Source: Galeruca laticollis (lineage: Eukaryota > Arthropoda > Insecta > Coleoptera > Chrysomelidae). Taken from it: a DNA stretch of 64,000 bases. The stretch is from the NCBI GenBank assembly GCA_963921935.1, contig OY998175.1, positions 291,036,246 to 291,100,245 on the forward strand. The letters run 5' to 3'. Below, in pieces: positions 38,745 to 52,900 of the stretch (position 1 is its first letter; every line of letters begins with the position of its first letter). A model generated the notes under the pieces. It was not told where the DNA came from and did not search any database. It worked only from the letters and a program-made list of their open reading frames with translations. The translations under genes and the position numbers were made by a program.

Positions 38745-39928
38745 TTAGATGAAAATTCATCTAAAATCGATGGGTGACTTTGTTAATGCCCTAATTCTAT
38801 CAATTTTTGAATAACTATGGATATTTGATTTTACCCTCTTCATTCGATACTCCACGTTTGACGCACTCTACTTCCGAATCGCATCATTGTAGAGCACTCC
38901 CGATTTTTTGTATCATAGATGGGACCTTCGACGATACTTTCTCAGAAAATTGAATGAATACTTCCATTATTTTGGTCCGTACTATTTTTTATATGAAGGC
39001 ATGTTTTCTTTTAACTTAAATGCTCTCCTAATATTTGAAACATTTATCTTATCGAAAAATGGACAACACCAGCCGATTTGTCGTATCAAGAAACCCTTAT
39101 TCTTATAATTTCAGTATTTTTTTAGAGGAAAAATATTTTTCGTCAAATATTGTAGCTGGACTATAGTAAGGAAAATATTGCATTTTTCGCAATTCTCCAA
39201 AAATATATTTTTGGCCTATCATCCCCTCGAAACATGTTCGATTAGATGAAAATTCATCTAAAATCGATGGGTGACTTTGTTAATGCCCTAATTCTATCAA
39301 TTTTTGAATAACTATGGATATTTGATTTTACCCTCTTCATTCGATACTCCACGTTTGACGCACTCTACTTCCGAATCGCATAATTGTAGAGCACTCCCGA
39401 TTTTTTTTATCATAGATGGGACCTTTAACGATACTTTCTCAGAACATTGAATGAATACTTCCATTATTCTGGTCTGTACTATTTTTTATATGAAGGCATG
39501 TTTTCTTTTAACTTAAATGCTCTCCTAATATTTGAAACATTTATCTTATCGAAAAATGGACAACACCAGTCGATTTGTCGTATCAAAGAACCCTTATTCT
39601 TATAATTTCAGTATTTTTTGAGAGGAAAAATATTTTTTGTTAAATATGTAGCTGGACTAGTAAGGAAAATATTGCATTTTTCGCAATTCTCCAAAAATAT
39701 ATTTTTGGCCTATCATCCCCTCGAAACATGTTCGATTAGATGAAAATTCATCTTAAATCGATTGGTGACTTTGTTAATGCCCTAATTCTATCAATTTTTG
39801 AATAACTATGGATATTTGATTTTACCCTCTTCATTCGATACTCCACGTTTGACGCACTCTACTTCCGAATCGCATCATTGTAGAGCACTCCCGATTTTTT
39901 GTATCATAGATGGGACCTTTGACGATAT
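38745..39928 (+). repeat. 1.2-kb duplicated block, copy 1 (partner 40728-41911)
   Basis: Offset 1983 throughout (38809 to 40792, 39306 to 41289, 39800 to 41783). The one difference I noticed is CTTAAATGC (39020s) against CTTATATGC (41003s). The end is marked by GACGATATTTTC in this copy against GACGATACTTTC in the partner. Confidence 0.85.
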
Positions 39929-40868
39929 TTTCTCAGAAAATTGAATGAATACTTCCATTATTTTGGTCTGTACTATTTTTTATATGAAGGCATGTTTTCT
40001 TTTAACTTAAATGCTCTCCTAATATTTGAAACATTTATCTTATCGAAATATGGACAACATCAGTCGATTTGTCGTATCAAAGAACCCTTATTCTTATAAT
40101 TTCAGTATTTTTTGAGAGGAAAAATATTTTTCGTCAAATATGTAGCTGGACTATAGTAAGGAAAATATTGCATTTTTCGCAATTCTCCAAAAATATATTT
40201 TTGGCCTATCATCCCCTCAAAACATGTTCGATTAGATAAAAATTCATCTAAAATCGATGGCTGACTTTGTTAATGCCCTAATTCTATCAATTTTTGAATA
40301 ACTATGGATATTTGATTTTACCCTCTTCATTCGATACTCCACGTTTGACGCACTCTACTTCCGAATCGCATCATTTTAGAGCACTCCCGATTTTTTGTAT
40401 TATAGATGGGACCTTATATGATACTTTCTCAGAAAATTGAATGAATTCTTCCATTATTTTGGTCCGTACTATTTTTTATATGAAGGCATGTTTTCTTTTA
40501 ACTTAAATGCTCTCCTAATATTTGAAACATTTATCTTATCGAAAAATGGACAACACCAGTCGATTTGTCGTATCAAAGAACCCTTATTCTTATAATTTCA
40601 GTATTTTTTGAGAAGAAAAATATTTTTCGTCGAATATGTAGCTGGACTATAGTAAGGAAAATATTGCATTTTTCGCAATTCTCCAAAAATATATTTTTGG
40701 CCTATCATCCCTTCGAATCATGTTCTATTAAATGAAAATTCATCTAAAATCGATGGGTGACTTTGTTAATGCCCTAATTCTATCAATTTTTGAATAACTA
40801 TGGATATTTGATTTTACCCTCTTCATTCGATACTCCACGTTTGACGCACTCTACTTCCGAATCGCATC
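39765..40868 (+). repeat. 1.1-kb duplicated block, copy 1 (partner 42722-43822)
   Basis: Offset 2957 (39800 to 42757, 40296 to 43253), then 2954 after a 3-bp loss in the partner (CCTTATATGATAC against CCTTATATAC). Shared rare markers: GAAATATGGACAACATCAG, CATCATTTTAGAGC, TATTATAGATGGG, CTTCGAATCATG and TTCTATTAAATG. Confidence 0.85.
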
Positions 40869-41910
40869 ATTGTAGAGCACTCCCGATTTTTTGTATCATA
40901 GATGGGACCTTCGACGATACTTTCTCAGAAAATTGAATGAATACTTCCATTATTTTGGTCCGTACTATTTTTTATATGAAGGCATGTTTTCTTTTAACTT
41001 ATATGCTCTCCTAATATTTGAAACATTTATCTTATCGAAAAATGGACAACACCAGCCGATTTGTCGTATCAAGAAACCCTTATTCTTATAATTTCAGTAT
41101 TTTTTTAGAGGAAAAATATTTTTCGTCAAATATTGTAGCTGGACTATAGTAAGGAAAATATTGCATTTTTCGCAATTCTCCAAAAATATATTTTTGGCCT
41201 ATCATCCCCTCGAAACATGTTCGATTAGATGAAAATTCATCTAAAATCGATGGGTGACTTTGTTAATGCCCTAATTCTATCAATTTTTGAATAACTATGG
41301 ATATTTGATTTTACCCTCTTCATTCGATACTCCACGTTTGACGCACTCTACTTCCGAATCGCATAATTGTAGAGCACTCCCGATTTTTTTTATCATAGAT
41401 GGGACCTTTAACGATACTTTCTCAGAACATTGAATGAATACTTCCATTATTCTGGTCTGTACTATTTTTTATATGAAGGCATGTTTTCTTTTAACTTAAA
41501 TGCTCTCCTAATATTTGAAACATTTATCTTATCGAAAAATGGACAACACCAGTCGATTTGTCGTATCAAAGAACCCTTATTCTTATAATTTCAGTATTTT
41601 TTGAGAGGAAAAATATTTTTTGTTAAATATGTAGCTGGACTAGTAAGGAAAATATTGCATTTTTCGCAATTCTCCAAAAATATATTTTTGGCCTATCATC
41701 CCCTCGAAACATGTTCGATTAGATGAAAATTCATCTTAAATCGATTGGTGACTTTGTTAATGCCCTAATTCTATCAATTTTTGAATAACTATGGATATTT
41801 GATTTTACCCTCTTCATTCGATACTCCACGTTTGACGCACTCTACTTCCGAATCGCATCATTGTAGAGCACTCCCGATTTTTTGTATCATAGATGGGACC
41901 TTTGACGATA

Positions 41911-44900
41911 CTTTCTCAGAAAATTGAATGAATACTTCCATTATTTTGGTCTGTACTATTTTTTATATGAAGGCATGTTTTCTTTTAACTTAAATGCTCT
42001 CCTAATATTTGAAACATTTATCTTATCGAAAAATGGACAACACTAGCCGATTTGTCGTATCAAAGAACACTTATTCTTATAATTTCAGTATTTTTTTAGA
42101 GGAAAAATATTTTTCGTCAAATATGCTGGAAATATTGCATTTTTCGCAATTCTCCAAAAATATATTTTTGGCCTATCGTCCCCTCGAAACATGTTCGATT
42201 AGATAAAAATTCATCTTAAATCGATGGGTGACTTTGTTAATGCCCCAATTCTATCAATTTTTGAATAACTATGGATATTTGATTTTACCCTCTTCATTCG
42301 ATACTCCACGTTTGACGCACTCTACTTCAGAATCGCATCATAATAGAGCACTCCCGATTTTTTGTATCATAGATGGGACCTTTGACGATACTTTCTCAGA
42401 AAATTAAATGAATACTTCCATTATTTTGGTCTGTACTATTTTTTATATAAGGGCATGTTTTCTTTTAACTTATGCTCTCCTAATATTTGAAACATTTATC
42501 TTATCGAAAAATGGACAACACCAGTCGATTTGTCGTATCAAAGAACCCTTATTCTTATAATTTCAGTATTTTTTGAGAGGAAAAATATTTTTCGTCAAAT
42601 ATGTAGCTGGACTATAGTAAGGAAAATATTGCATTTTTCGCAATTCGCCTAAAATATATTTTTGGCCTATCATCCCCTCGAAACATGTTCGATTAGATGA
42701 AAATTCATCTTAAATCGATGGGTGACTTTGTTAATGCCCTAATTCTATCAATTTTTGAATAACTATGGATATTTGATTTTACCCTCTTCATTCGATACTC
42801 CACGTTTGACGCACTCTACTTCCGAATCGCATCATTGTAGAGCACTCCCGATTTTTTGTATCATAGATGGGACCTTTGACGATATTTTCTCAGAAAATTG
42901 AATGAATACTTCCATTATTTTGGTCTGTACTATTTTTTATATGAAGGCATGTTTTCTTTTAACTTAAATGCTCTCCTAATATTTGAAACATTTATCTTAT
43001 CGAAATATGGACAACATCAGTCGATTTGTCGTATCAAAGAACCCTTATTCTTATAATTTCAGTATTTTTTGAGAGGAAAAATATTTTTCGTCAAATATGT
43101 AGCTGGACTATAGTAAGGAAAATATTGCATTTTTCGCAATTCTCCAAAAATATATTTTTGGCCTATCATCCCCTCAAAACATGTTCGATTAGATAAAAAT
43201 TCATCTAAAATCGATGGCTGACTTTGTTAATGCCCTAATTCTATCAATTTTTGAATAACTATGGATATTTGATTTTACCCTCTTCATTCGATACTCCACG
43301 TTTGACGCACTCTACTTCCGAATCGCATCATTTTAGAGCACTCCCGATTTTTTGTATTATAGATGGGACCTTATATACTTTCTCAGAAAATTGAATGAAT
43401 TCTTCCATTATTTTGGTCCGTACTATTTTTTATATGAAGGCATGTTTTCTTTTAACTTAAATGCTCTCCTAATATTTGAAACATTTATCTTATCGAAAAA
43501 TGGACAACACCAGTCGATTTGTCGTATCAAAGAACCCTTATTCTTATAATTTCAGTATTTTTTGAGAAGAAAAATATTTTTCGTCGAATATGTAGCTGGA
43601 CTATAGTAAGGAAAATATTGCATTTTTCGCAATTCTCCAAAAATATATTTTTGGCCTATCATCCCTTCGAATCATGTTCTATTAAATGAAAATTCATCTA
43701 AAATCGATGGGTGACTTTGTTAATGCCCTAATTCTATCAATTTTTGAATAACTATGGATATTTGATTTTACCCTCTTCATTCGATACTCCACGTTTGACG
43801 CACTCTACTTCCGAATCGCATCAATGTAGAGCACTCCCGATTTTTTGTATCATAGATGGGACCTTTGACGATACTTTCTCAGAAAATTGAATGAATACTT
43901 CCATTATTTTGGTCTGTACTATTTTTTATATGAAGTCATGTTTTCTTTTAACTTAAATGCTCTCCTAGTATTTGAAACATTTATCTTATCGAAAAATGGA
44001 CAACACCAGTCGATTTGTCGTATCAAAGAACCCTTATTCTTATAATTTCAGTATTTTTTGAGAGGAAAAATATATTTCGTCAAATATGTAGCTGGACTAT
44101 TGCATTTTTCGCAATTCTCCAAAAATATATTTTGGGCCTATCATCCCCTCGAAACATGTTCGATTAGATGAAAATTCATCTAAAATCGATGGGTGACTTT
44201 GTTAATGCCCTAATTCTATCAATTTTTGAATAACTATGGATATTTGATTTTACCCTCTTCATTCGATACTCCACGTTTGACGCACTCTACTTCCGAATCG
44301 CATAATTGTAGAGCACTCCCGATTTTTTGTATCATAGATGGGACCTTTAACGATACTTTCTCAGAACATTGAATGAATACTTCCATTATTCTGGTCTGTA
44401 CTATTTTTTATATGAAGGCATGTTTTCTTTTAACTTAAATGCTCTCCTAATATTTGAAACATTTATCTTATCGAAAAATGGACAACACCAGTCGATTTGT
44501 CGTATCAAAGAACCCTTATTCTTATAATTTCAGTATTTTTTGAGAGGAAAAATATTTTTTGTTAAATATGTAGCTGGACTAGTAAGGAAAATATTGCATT
44601 TTTCGCAATTCTCCAAAAATATATTTTTGGCCTATCATCCCCTCGAAACATGTTCGATTAGATGAAAATTCATCTTAAATCGATGGGTGACTTTGTTAAT
44701 GCCCTAATTCTATCAATTTTTGAATAACTATGGATATTTGATTTTACCCTCTTCATTCGATACTCCACGTTTGACGCACTCTACTTCCGAATCGCATCAT
44801 TGTAGAGCACTCCCGATTTTTTGTATCATAGATGGGACCTTTGACGATACTTTCTCAGAAAATTGAATGAATACTTCCATTATTTTGGTCTGTACTATTT

Positions 44901-47900
44901 TTTATATGAAGGCATGTTTTCTTTTAACTTAAATGCTCTCCTAATATTTGAAACATTTATCTTATCGAAAAATGGACAACACCAGCCGATTTGTCGTATC
45001 AAAGAACACTTATTCTTATAATTCCAGTATTTTTTTAGAGGAAAAATATTTTTCGTCAAATATGTAGCTGGACTATAGTAAGGAAAATATTGCATTTTTC
45101 GCAATTCTCCAAAAATATATTTTTGGCCTATCGTCCCCTCGAAACATGTTCGATTAGATGAAAATTCATCTTAAATCGATGGGTGACTTTGTTAATGCCC
45201 CAATTCTATCAATTTTTGAATAACTATGGATATTTGATTTTACCCTCTTCATTCGATACTCCACGTTTGACGCACTCTACTTCCGAATCGCATCATTGTA
45301 GAGCACTCCCGATTTTTTGTATCATAGATGGGACCTTTGACGATACTTTCTCAGAAAATTGAATGATAACTTCCATTATTTTGGTCTGTACTATTTTTTA
45401 TATAAGGGCATGTTTTCTTTTAACTTAAATGCTCTCCTAATAATTGAAACATTTATCTTATCGAAATATGGACAACATCAGTCGATTTGTCGTATCAAAG
45501 AACCCTTATTCTTATAATTTCAGTATTTTTTGAGAGGAAAAATATTTTTCGTCAAATATGTAGCTGGACTATAGTAAGGAAAATATTGCATTTTTCGCAA
45601 TTCTCCAAAAATATATTTTTGGCCTATCATCCCCTCGAAACATGTTCGATTAGATAAAAATTCATCTAAAATCGATGGCTGACTTTGTTAATGCCCTAAT
45701 TCTATCAATTTTTGAATAACTATGGATATTTGATTTTACCCTCTTCATTCGATACTCCACGTTTGACGCACTCTACTTCCGAATCGCATCATTGTAGAGC
45801 ACTCCCGATTTTTTGTATCATAGATGGGACCTTATATGATACTTTCTCAGAAAATTGAATGAATACTTCCATTATTTTGGTCTGTACTATTTTTTATATG
45901 AAGGCATGTTTTCTTTTAACTTAAAAGCTCTCCTAATATTTGAAACATTTATCTTATCGAAATATGGACAACATCAGTCGATTTGTCGTATCAAAGAACC
46001 CTTATTCTTATAATTTCAGTATTTTTTGAGAGGAAAAATATTTTTCGTCAAATATGTAGCTGGACTATAGTAAGGAAAATATTGCATTTTTCGCAATTCT
46101 CCAAAAATATATTTTTGGCCTATCATCCCCTCGAAACATGTTCGATTAGATAAAAATTCATCTAAAATCGATGGCTGACTTTGTTAATGCCCTAATTCTA
46201 TCAATTTTTGAATAACTATGGATATTTGATTTTACCCTCTTCATTCGATACTCCACGTTTGACGCACTCTACTTCCGAATCGCATCATTGTAGAGCACTC
46301 CCGATTTTTTGTATCATAGATGGGACCTTATATGATACTTTCTCAGAAAATTGAATGAATTCTTCCATTATTTTGGTCCGTACTATTTTTTATATGAAGG
46401 CATGTTTTCTTTTAACTTAAATGCTCTCCTAATATTTGAAACATTTATCTTATCGAAAAATGGACAACACCAGTCGATTTTTCGTATCAAAGAACCCTTA
46501 TTCTTATAATTTCAGTATTTTTTGAGAGGAAAAATATTTTTCGTCAAATATGTAGCTGGACTATAGTAAGGAAAATATTGCATTTTTCGCAATTCTCCAA
46601 AAATATATTTTTGGCCTATCATCCCTTCGAAACATGTTCTTTTGAATGAAAATTCATCTAAAATCGATGGGTGACTTTGTTAATGCCCTAATTCTATCAA
46701 TTTTTGAATAACTATGGATATTTGATTTTACCCTCTTCATTCGATACTCCACGTTTGACGCACTCTACTTCCGAATCGCATCAATGTAGAGCACTCCCGA
46801 TTTTTTGTATCATAGATGGGACCTTTGACGATACTTTCTCAGAAAATTGAATGAATACTTCCATTATTTTGGTCTGTACTATTTTTTATATGAAGGCATG
46901 TTTTCTTTTAACTTGAATGCTCTCCTAGTATTTGAAACATTTATCTTATCGAAAAATGGACAACACCAGTCGATTTGTCGTATCAAAGAACCCTTATTCT
47001 TATAATTTCAGTATTTTTTGAGAGGAAAAATATATTTCGTCAAATATGTAGCTGGACTATTGCATTTTTCGCAATTCTCCAAAAATATATTTTTGGCCTA
47101 TCGTCCCCTCGAAACATGTTCGATTAGATGAAAATTCATCTTAAATCGATGGGTGACTTTGTTAATGCCCCAATTCTATCAATTTTTGAATAACTATGGA
47201 TATTTGATTTTACCCTCTTCATTCGATACTCCACGTTTGACGCACTCTACTTCCGAATCGCATCATTGAAGAGCACTCCCGATTTTTTGTATCATAGATG
47301 GGACCTTTGACGATACTTTCTCAGAAAATTAAATGAATACTTCCATTATTTTGGTCTGTACTATTTTTTATATAAGGGCATGTTTTCTTTTAACTTAAAT
47401 GCTCTCCTAATATTTGAAACATTTATCTTATCGAAATATGGACAACATCAGTCGATTTGTCGTATCAGAGAACCCTTATTCTTATAATTTCAGTATTTTT
47501 TGAGAGGAAAAATATTTTTCGTCAAATATGTAGCTGGACTATAGTAAGGAAAATATTGCATTTTTCGCAATTCTCCAAAAATATATTTTTGGCCTATCAT
47601 CCCCTCGAAACATGTTCGATTAGATGAAAATTCATCTAAAATCGATGGCTGACTTTGTTAATGCCCTAATTCTATCCATTTTTGAATAACTATGGATATT
47701 TGATTTTACCCTCTTCATTCGATACTCCACGTTTGACGCACTCTACTTCCGAATCGCATCATTGTAGAGCACTCCCGATTTTTTGTATCATAGATGAAAC
47801 CTTATATGATACTTTCTCAGGAAATTGAATGAATTCTTCCATTATCTTGGTCCGTACTATTTTTTATATGAAGGCATGTTTTCTTTTAACTTAAATGCTC

Positions 47901-49296
47901 TCCTAATATTTGAAACATTTATCTTATCGAAAAATGGACAACACCAGTCGATTTGTCGTATCAAAGAACCCTTATTCTTATAATTTCAGTATTTTTTGAG
48001 AGGAAAAATATTTTTCGTCAAATATGTAGCTGGACTATAGTAAGGAAAATATTGCATTTTTCGCAATTCTCCTAAAATATATTTCTGGCCTATCATCCCC
48101 TCGAAACATGTTCGATTAGATGAAAATTCATCTAAAATCGATGGGTGACTTTGTTAATGCCCTAATTCTATCAATTTTTGAATAACTATGGATATTTGAT
48201 TTTACTCTCTTCATTCGATACTCCACGTTTGACGCACTCTACTTCCGAATCGCATCATTGTAGAGCACTCCCGAGTTTTTGTATCATAGATGGGACCTTT
48301 GACGATACTTTCTCAGAAAATTGAATGAATACTTCCATTATTTTGGTCTGTACTATTTTTTATATGAAGGCATGTTTTCTTTTAACATAAATGCTCTCCT
48401 AATATTTGAAACATTTATCTTATCGAAAAATGGACAACACCAGTCGATTTGTCGTATCAAAGAACCCTTATTCTTATAATTTCAGTATCTTTTGAGAGGA
48501 AAAATATTTTTCGTCAAATATGTAGCTGGACTATAGTAAGGAAAATATTGCATTTTTCGCAATTCTCCAAAAATATATTTTTGGCCTATCATCCCTTCGA
48601 AACATGTTCTATTAGATGAAAATTCATCTAAAATCGATGGGTGACTTTGTTAATGCCCTAATTCTATCAATTTTTGAATAACTATGGATATTTGATTTTA
48701 CCCTCTTCATTCGATACTCCACGTTTGACGCACTCTACTTCCGAATCGCATCATTGTAGAGCACTCCCGATTTTTTGTATCATAGATGGGACCTTTGACG
48801 ATACTTTCTCAGAAAATTGAATGAATACTTCCATTATTTTGGTCTGTACTATTTTTTATATGAAGGCATGTTTTCTTTTAACTTAAATGCTCTCCTAGTA
48901 TTTGAAACATTTATCTTATCGAAAAATGGACAACACCAGTCGATTTGTCGTATCAAAGAACCCTTATTCTTATAATTTCAGTATTTTTTGAGAGGAAAAA
49001 TATATTTCGTCAAATATGTAGCTGGACTATTGCATTTTTCGCAATTCTCCAAAAATATATTTTGGGCCTATCATCCCCTCGAAACATGTTCGATTAGATT
49101 AAAATTCATCTAAAATCGATGGGTGACTCTGTTGATGCCCTAATTCTATCAATTTTTGAATAACTATGGATATTTGATTTTACCCTCTTCATTCGATACT
49201 CCACGTTTGACGCACTCTACTTCCGAATCGCATCATTGTAGAGCACTCCTGATTTTTTGTATCATAGACGGGACCTTTGACGATAGTTTCTCAGGA
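41911..49296 (+). repeat. Mixed satellite units, right-side subfamilies
   Basis: Unit starts 42263, 42757, 43253, 43746, 44228, 44722, 45218, 45714, 46210, 46706, 47188, 47684, 48180, 48676 and 49158. The 41783 unit is 480 bp, lacking 16 bp of the variable tract (ATATGCTGGAAATATTGC). Three units (43746, 46706, 48676) belong to the 482-bp subfamily. Units 45714 and 46210 are adjacent near-copies with GAAATATGGACAACATCAG and GATGGCTGAC. Near 46640 the dyad is broken (TTCTTTTGAATG). No gene is present. Confidence 0.9.
43746..44227 (+). repeat. 482-bp deletion subfamily, first of eight copies
   Basis: CTATAGTAAGGAAAATATTGC is shortened to CTATTGC. Copies start at 43746, 46706, 48676, 50651, 53595, 57054, 59995 and 61465, all right of 43.7 kb. 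They also carry CTCCTAGTATTTG, AAAAATATATTTCG and usually ATATTTTGGGCC. Those three markers occur together without the deletion in 499-bp units 16609, 24917 and 28868, which look like the progenitor type. Confidence 0.9.
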
Positions 49297-49960
49297 AATT
49301 GAATGAATACTTCCATTATTTTGGTCTGTACTATTTTTTATATGAAGGCATGTTTTCTTTTAACTAACCTTAACGCTCTCCTAATATTTGAAACATTTAT
49401 CTTATCGAAAAATGGACAACACCAGTCGATTTGTCGTGTCAAAGGACCCTTATTCTTATAATTTCAGTATTTTTTGAGAGGAAAAATATTTTTCGTCAAA
49501 TATGTAGCTGGACTATTATAGTAAGGAAAATATTGCATTTTTCGCAATTCTCCTAAAATATATTTCTGGCCTATCATCCCCTCGAAACATGTTCGATTAG
49601 ATGAAAATTCATCTAAAATCGATGGGTGACTTTGTTAATGCCCTAATTCTATCAATTTTTGAATAACTATGGATATTTGATTTTACTCTCTTCATTCGAT
49701 ACTCCACGTTTGACGCACTCTACTTCCGAATCGCATCATTGTAGAGCACTCCCGAGTTTTTGTATCATAGATGGGACCTTTGACGATACTTTCTCAGAAA
49801 ATTGAATGAATACTTCCATTATTTTGGTCTGTACTATTTTTTATATGAAGGCATGTTTTCTTTTAACATAAATGCTCTCCTAATATTTGAAACATTTATC
49901 TTATCGAAAAATGGACAACACCAGTCGATTTGTCGTATCAAAGAACCCTTATTCTTATAA
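48880..49960 (+). repeat. Four-unit (1975-bp) higher-order repeat, copy 1 (partner about 50855-51935)
   Basis: Units 48676, 49158 and 49661 recur as 50651, 51133 and 51636 (offset 1975; spacings 482 and 503 in both). Shared markers are CTATTGC, GTTGATGCCC, CGATAGTTTC, TAACTAACCTTAACGC, CTATTATAGTAAGG, CCTAAAATATATTTCTGG, TTTTACTCTC and CCGAGTTTTTG. Copies part near 49970/51945 (TTTTTTAGAGG against TTTGAGAAGAAA). The exact left limit was not fixed. Confidence 0.8.
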
Positions 49961-52900
49961 TTTCAGTATTTTTTTAGAGGAAAAATATTTTTCGTTAAAT
50001 ATGTATCTGGACTAGTAAGGAAAATATTGCATTTTTCGCAATTCTCCAAAAATATATTTTTGGCCTATCGTCTCCTTGAAACATGTTCGATTAGATGAAA
50101 ATTCATCTTAAATCGATGGGTGACTTTGTTAATGCCCTAATTCTATCAGTTTTTGAATAACTATGGATATTTGATTTTACCCTCTTCATTCGATACTCCA
50201 CGTTTGACGCACTCTACTTCCGAATCGCATCATTGTAGAGCACTCCCGATTTTTTGTATCATAGATGAGACCTTTGACGATACTTTCTCAGAAAATTGAA
50301 TGAATACTTCCATTATTTTGGTCTGTACTATTTTTTATATGAAGGCATGTTTTCTTTTAACTTAAATGCTCTCCTAATATTTGAAACATTTATCTTATCG
50401 AAAAATGGACAACACCAGTCGATTTGTCGTATCAAAGAACCCTTATTCTCATAATTTCAGTATTTTTTGAGAGGAAAAATATATTTCGTCAAATATGTAG
50501 CTGGACTATAGTAAGGAAAATATTGCATTTTTCGCAATTCTCCAAAAATATATTTTGGGCCTATCATCCCCTCGAAACATGTTCGATTAGATGAAAATTC
50601 ATCTAAAATCGATGGGTGACATTGTTAATGCCCTAATTCTATCAATTTTTGAATAACTATGGATATTTGATTTTACCCTCTTCATTCGATACTCCACGTT
50701 TGACGCACTCTACTTCCGAATCGCATCATTGTAGAGCACTCCCGATTTTTTGTGTCATAGATGGGACCTTTGACGATACTTTCTCAGAAAATTGAATGAA
50801 TACTTCCATTATTTTGGTCTGTACTATTTTTTATATGAAGGCATGTTTTCTTTTAACTTAAATGCTCTCCTAGTATTTGAAACATTTATCTTATCGAAAA
50901 ATGGACAACACCAGTCGATTTGTCGTATCAAAGAACCCTTATTCTTATAATTTCAGTATTTTTTGAGAGGAAAAATATATTTCGTCAAATATGTAGCTGG
51001 ACTATTGCATTTTTCGCAATTCTCCAAAAATATATTTTGGGCCTATCATCCCCTCGAAACATGTTCGATTAGATTAAAATTCATCTAAAATCGATGGGTG
51101 ACTTTGTTGATGCCCTAATTCTATCAATTTTTGAATAACTATGGATATTTGATTTTACCCTCTTCATTCGATACTCCACGTTTGACGCACTCTACTTCCG
51201 AATCGCATCATTGTAGAGCACTCCTGATTTTTTGTATCATAGACGGGACCTTTGACGATAGTTTCTCAGGAAATTGAATGAATACTTCCATTATTTTGGT
51301 CTGTACTATTTTTTATATGAAGGCATGTTTTCTTTTAACTAACCTTAACGCTCTCCTAATATTTGAAACATTTATCTTATCGAAAAATGGACAACACCAG
51401 TCGATTTGTCGTATCAAAGGACCCTTATTCTTATAATTTCAGTATTTTTTGAGAGGAAAAATATTTTTCGTCAAATATGTAGCTGGACTATTATAGTAAG
51501 GAAAATATTGCATTTTTCGCAATTCTCCTAAAATATATTTCTGGCCTATCATCCCCTCGAAACATGTTCGATTAGATGAAAATTCATCTAAAATCGATGG
51601 GTGACTTTGTTAATGCCCTAATTCTATCAATTTTTGAATAACTATGGATATTTGATTTTACTCTCTTCATTCGATACTCCACGTTTGACGCACTCTACTT
51701 CCGAATCGCATCATTGTAGAGCACTCCCGAGTTTTTGTATCATAGATGGGACCTTTGACGATACTTTCTCAGAAAATTGAATGAATACTTCCATTATTTT
51801 GGTCTGTACTATTTTTTATATGAAGGCATGTTTTCTTTTAACATAAATGCTCTCCTAATATTTGAAACATTTATCTTATCGAAAAATGGACAACACCAGT
51901 CGATTTGTCGTATCGAAGAACCCTTATTCTTATAATTTCAGTATTTTTTGAGAAGAAAAATATTTTTCGTCGAATATGTAGCTGGACTATAGTAAGGAAA
52001 ATATTGCATTTTTCGCAATTCTCCAATAAAATATTTTTGGCCTATCATCCCCTCGAAACATTTTCGATTAGATGAAGATTCATCTTAAATCGATGGGTGA
52101 CTTTGTTAATGCCCTAATTCTATCAATTTTTGAATAACTATGGATATTTGATTATACCCTCTTCATTCGATACTCCACGTTTGACGCACTCTACTTCCGA
52201 ATCGCATCATTGTAGAGCACTCCCGATTTTTTGTATCTTAGATGGGACCTTTGACGATACTTCCTCAGAAAATTGAATGAATACTTCCATTATTTTGGTC
52301 TGTACTATTTTTTATATGAAGGCATGTTTTCTTTTAACTTAAATGCTCTCCTAATATTTGAAACATTTATCTTATCGAAATATGGACAACATCAGTCGAT
52401 TTGTCGTATCAAAGAACCCTTATTCTTATAATTTCAGTATTTTTTGAGAGGAAAAATATTTTTCGTCAAATATGTAGCTGGACTATAATAGTAAGGAAAA
52501 TATTGCATTTTTCGCAATTCTCCAAAAATATATTTTTGGCCTATCATCCCCTCGAAACATGTTCGATTAGATAAAAATTCATCTAAAATCGATGGCTGAC
52601 TTTGTTAATGCCCTAATTCTATCAATTTTTGAATAACTATGGATATTTGATTTTACCCTCTTCATTCGATACTCCACGTTTGACGCACTCTACTTCCGAA
52701 TCGCATCATTTTAGAGCACTCCCGATTTTTTGTATCATAGATGGGACCTTATATGATACTTTTTCAGAAAATTGAATGAATTCTTCCATTATTTTGGTCC
52801 GTACTATTTTTTATATGAAGGCATGTTTTCTTTTAACTTAAATGCTCTCCTAATATTTGAAACATTTATCTTATCGAAAAATGGACAACACCAGTCGATT

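Larger units (their letters stand above)
36823..41910 (+). repeat. Region of four-unit (~1.98-kb) higher-order repeats
   Basis: Unit starts 36823, 37320, 37816, 38315, 38809, 39306, 39800, 40296, 40792, 41289 and 41783. A ~0.65-kb segment with CCAGCCG, AAGAAACCC, ATATTGTAGCTGG, CATAATTGTAG, GATTTTTTTTATC and ATTCTGG occurs three times (about 36.98, 38.97 and 40.95 kb; offsets 1986 and 1983). The longer pair 38745-39928 and 40728-41911 is nearly identical, with CTTCGACGATAC and CGATTGGTG in both. Confidence 0.86.

Noticed and set aside
44895..45104. Open frame of 69 codons on the minus strand
   Set aside because: It is the complement of ordinary satellite and is open in this unit only by chance substitutions; neighbouring units carry stops.
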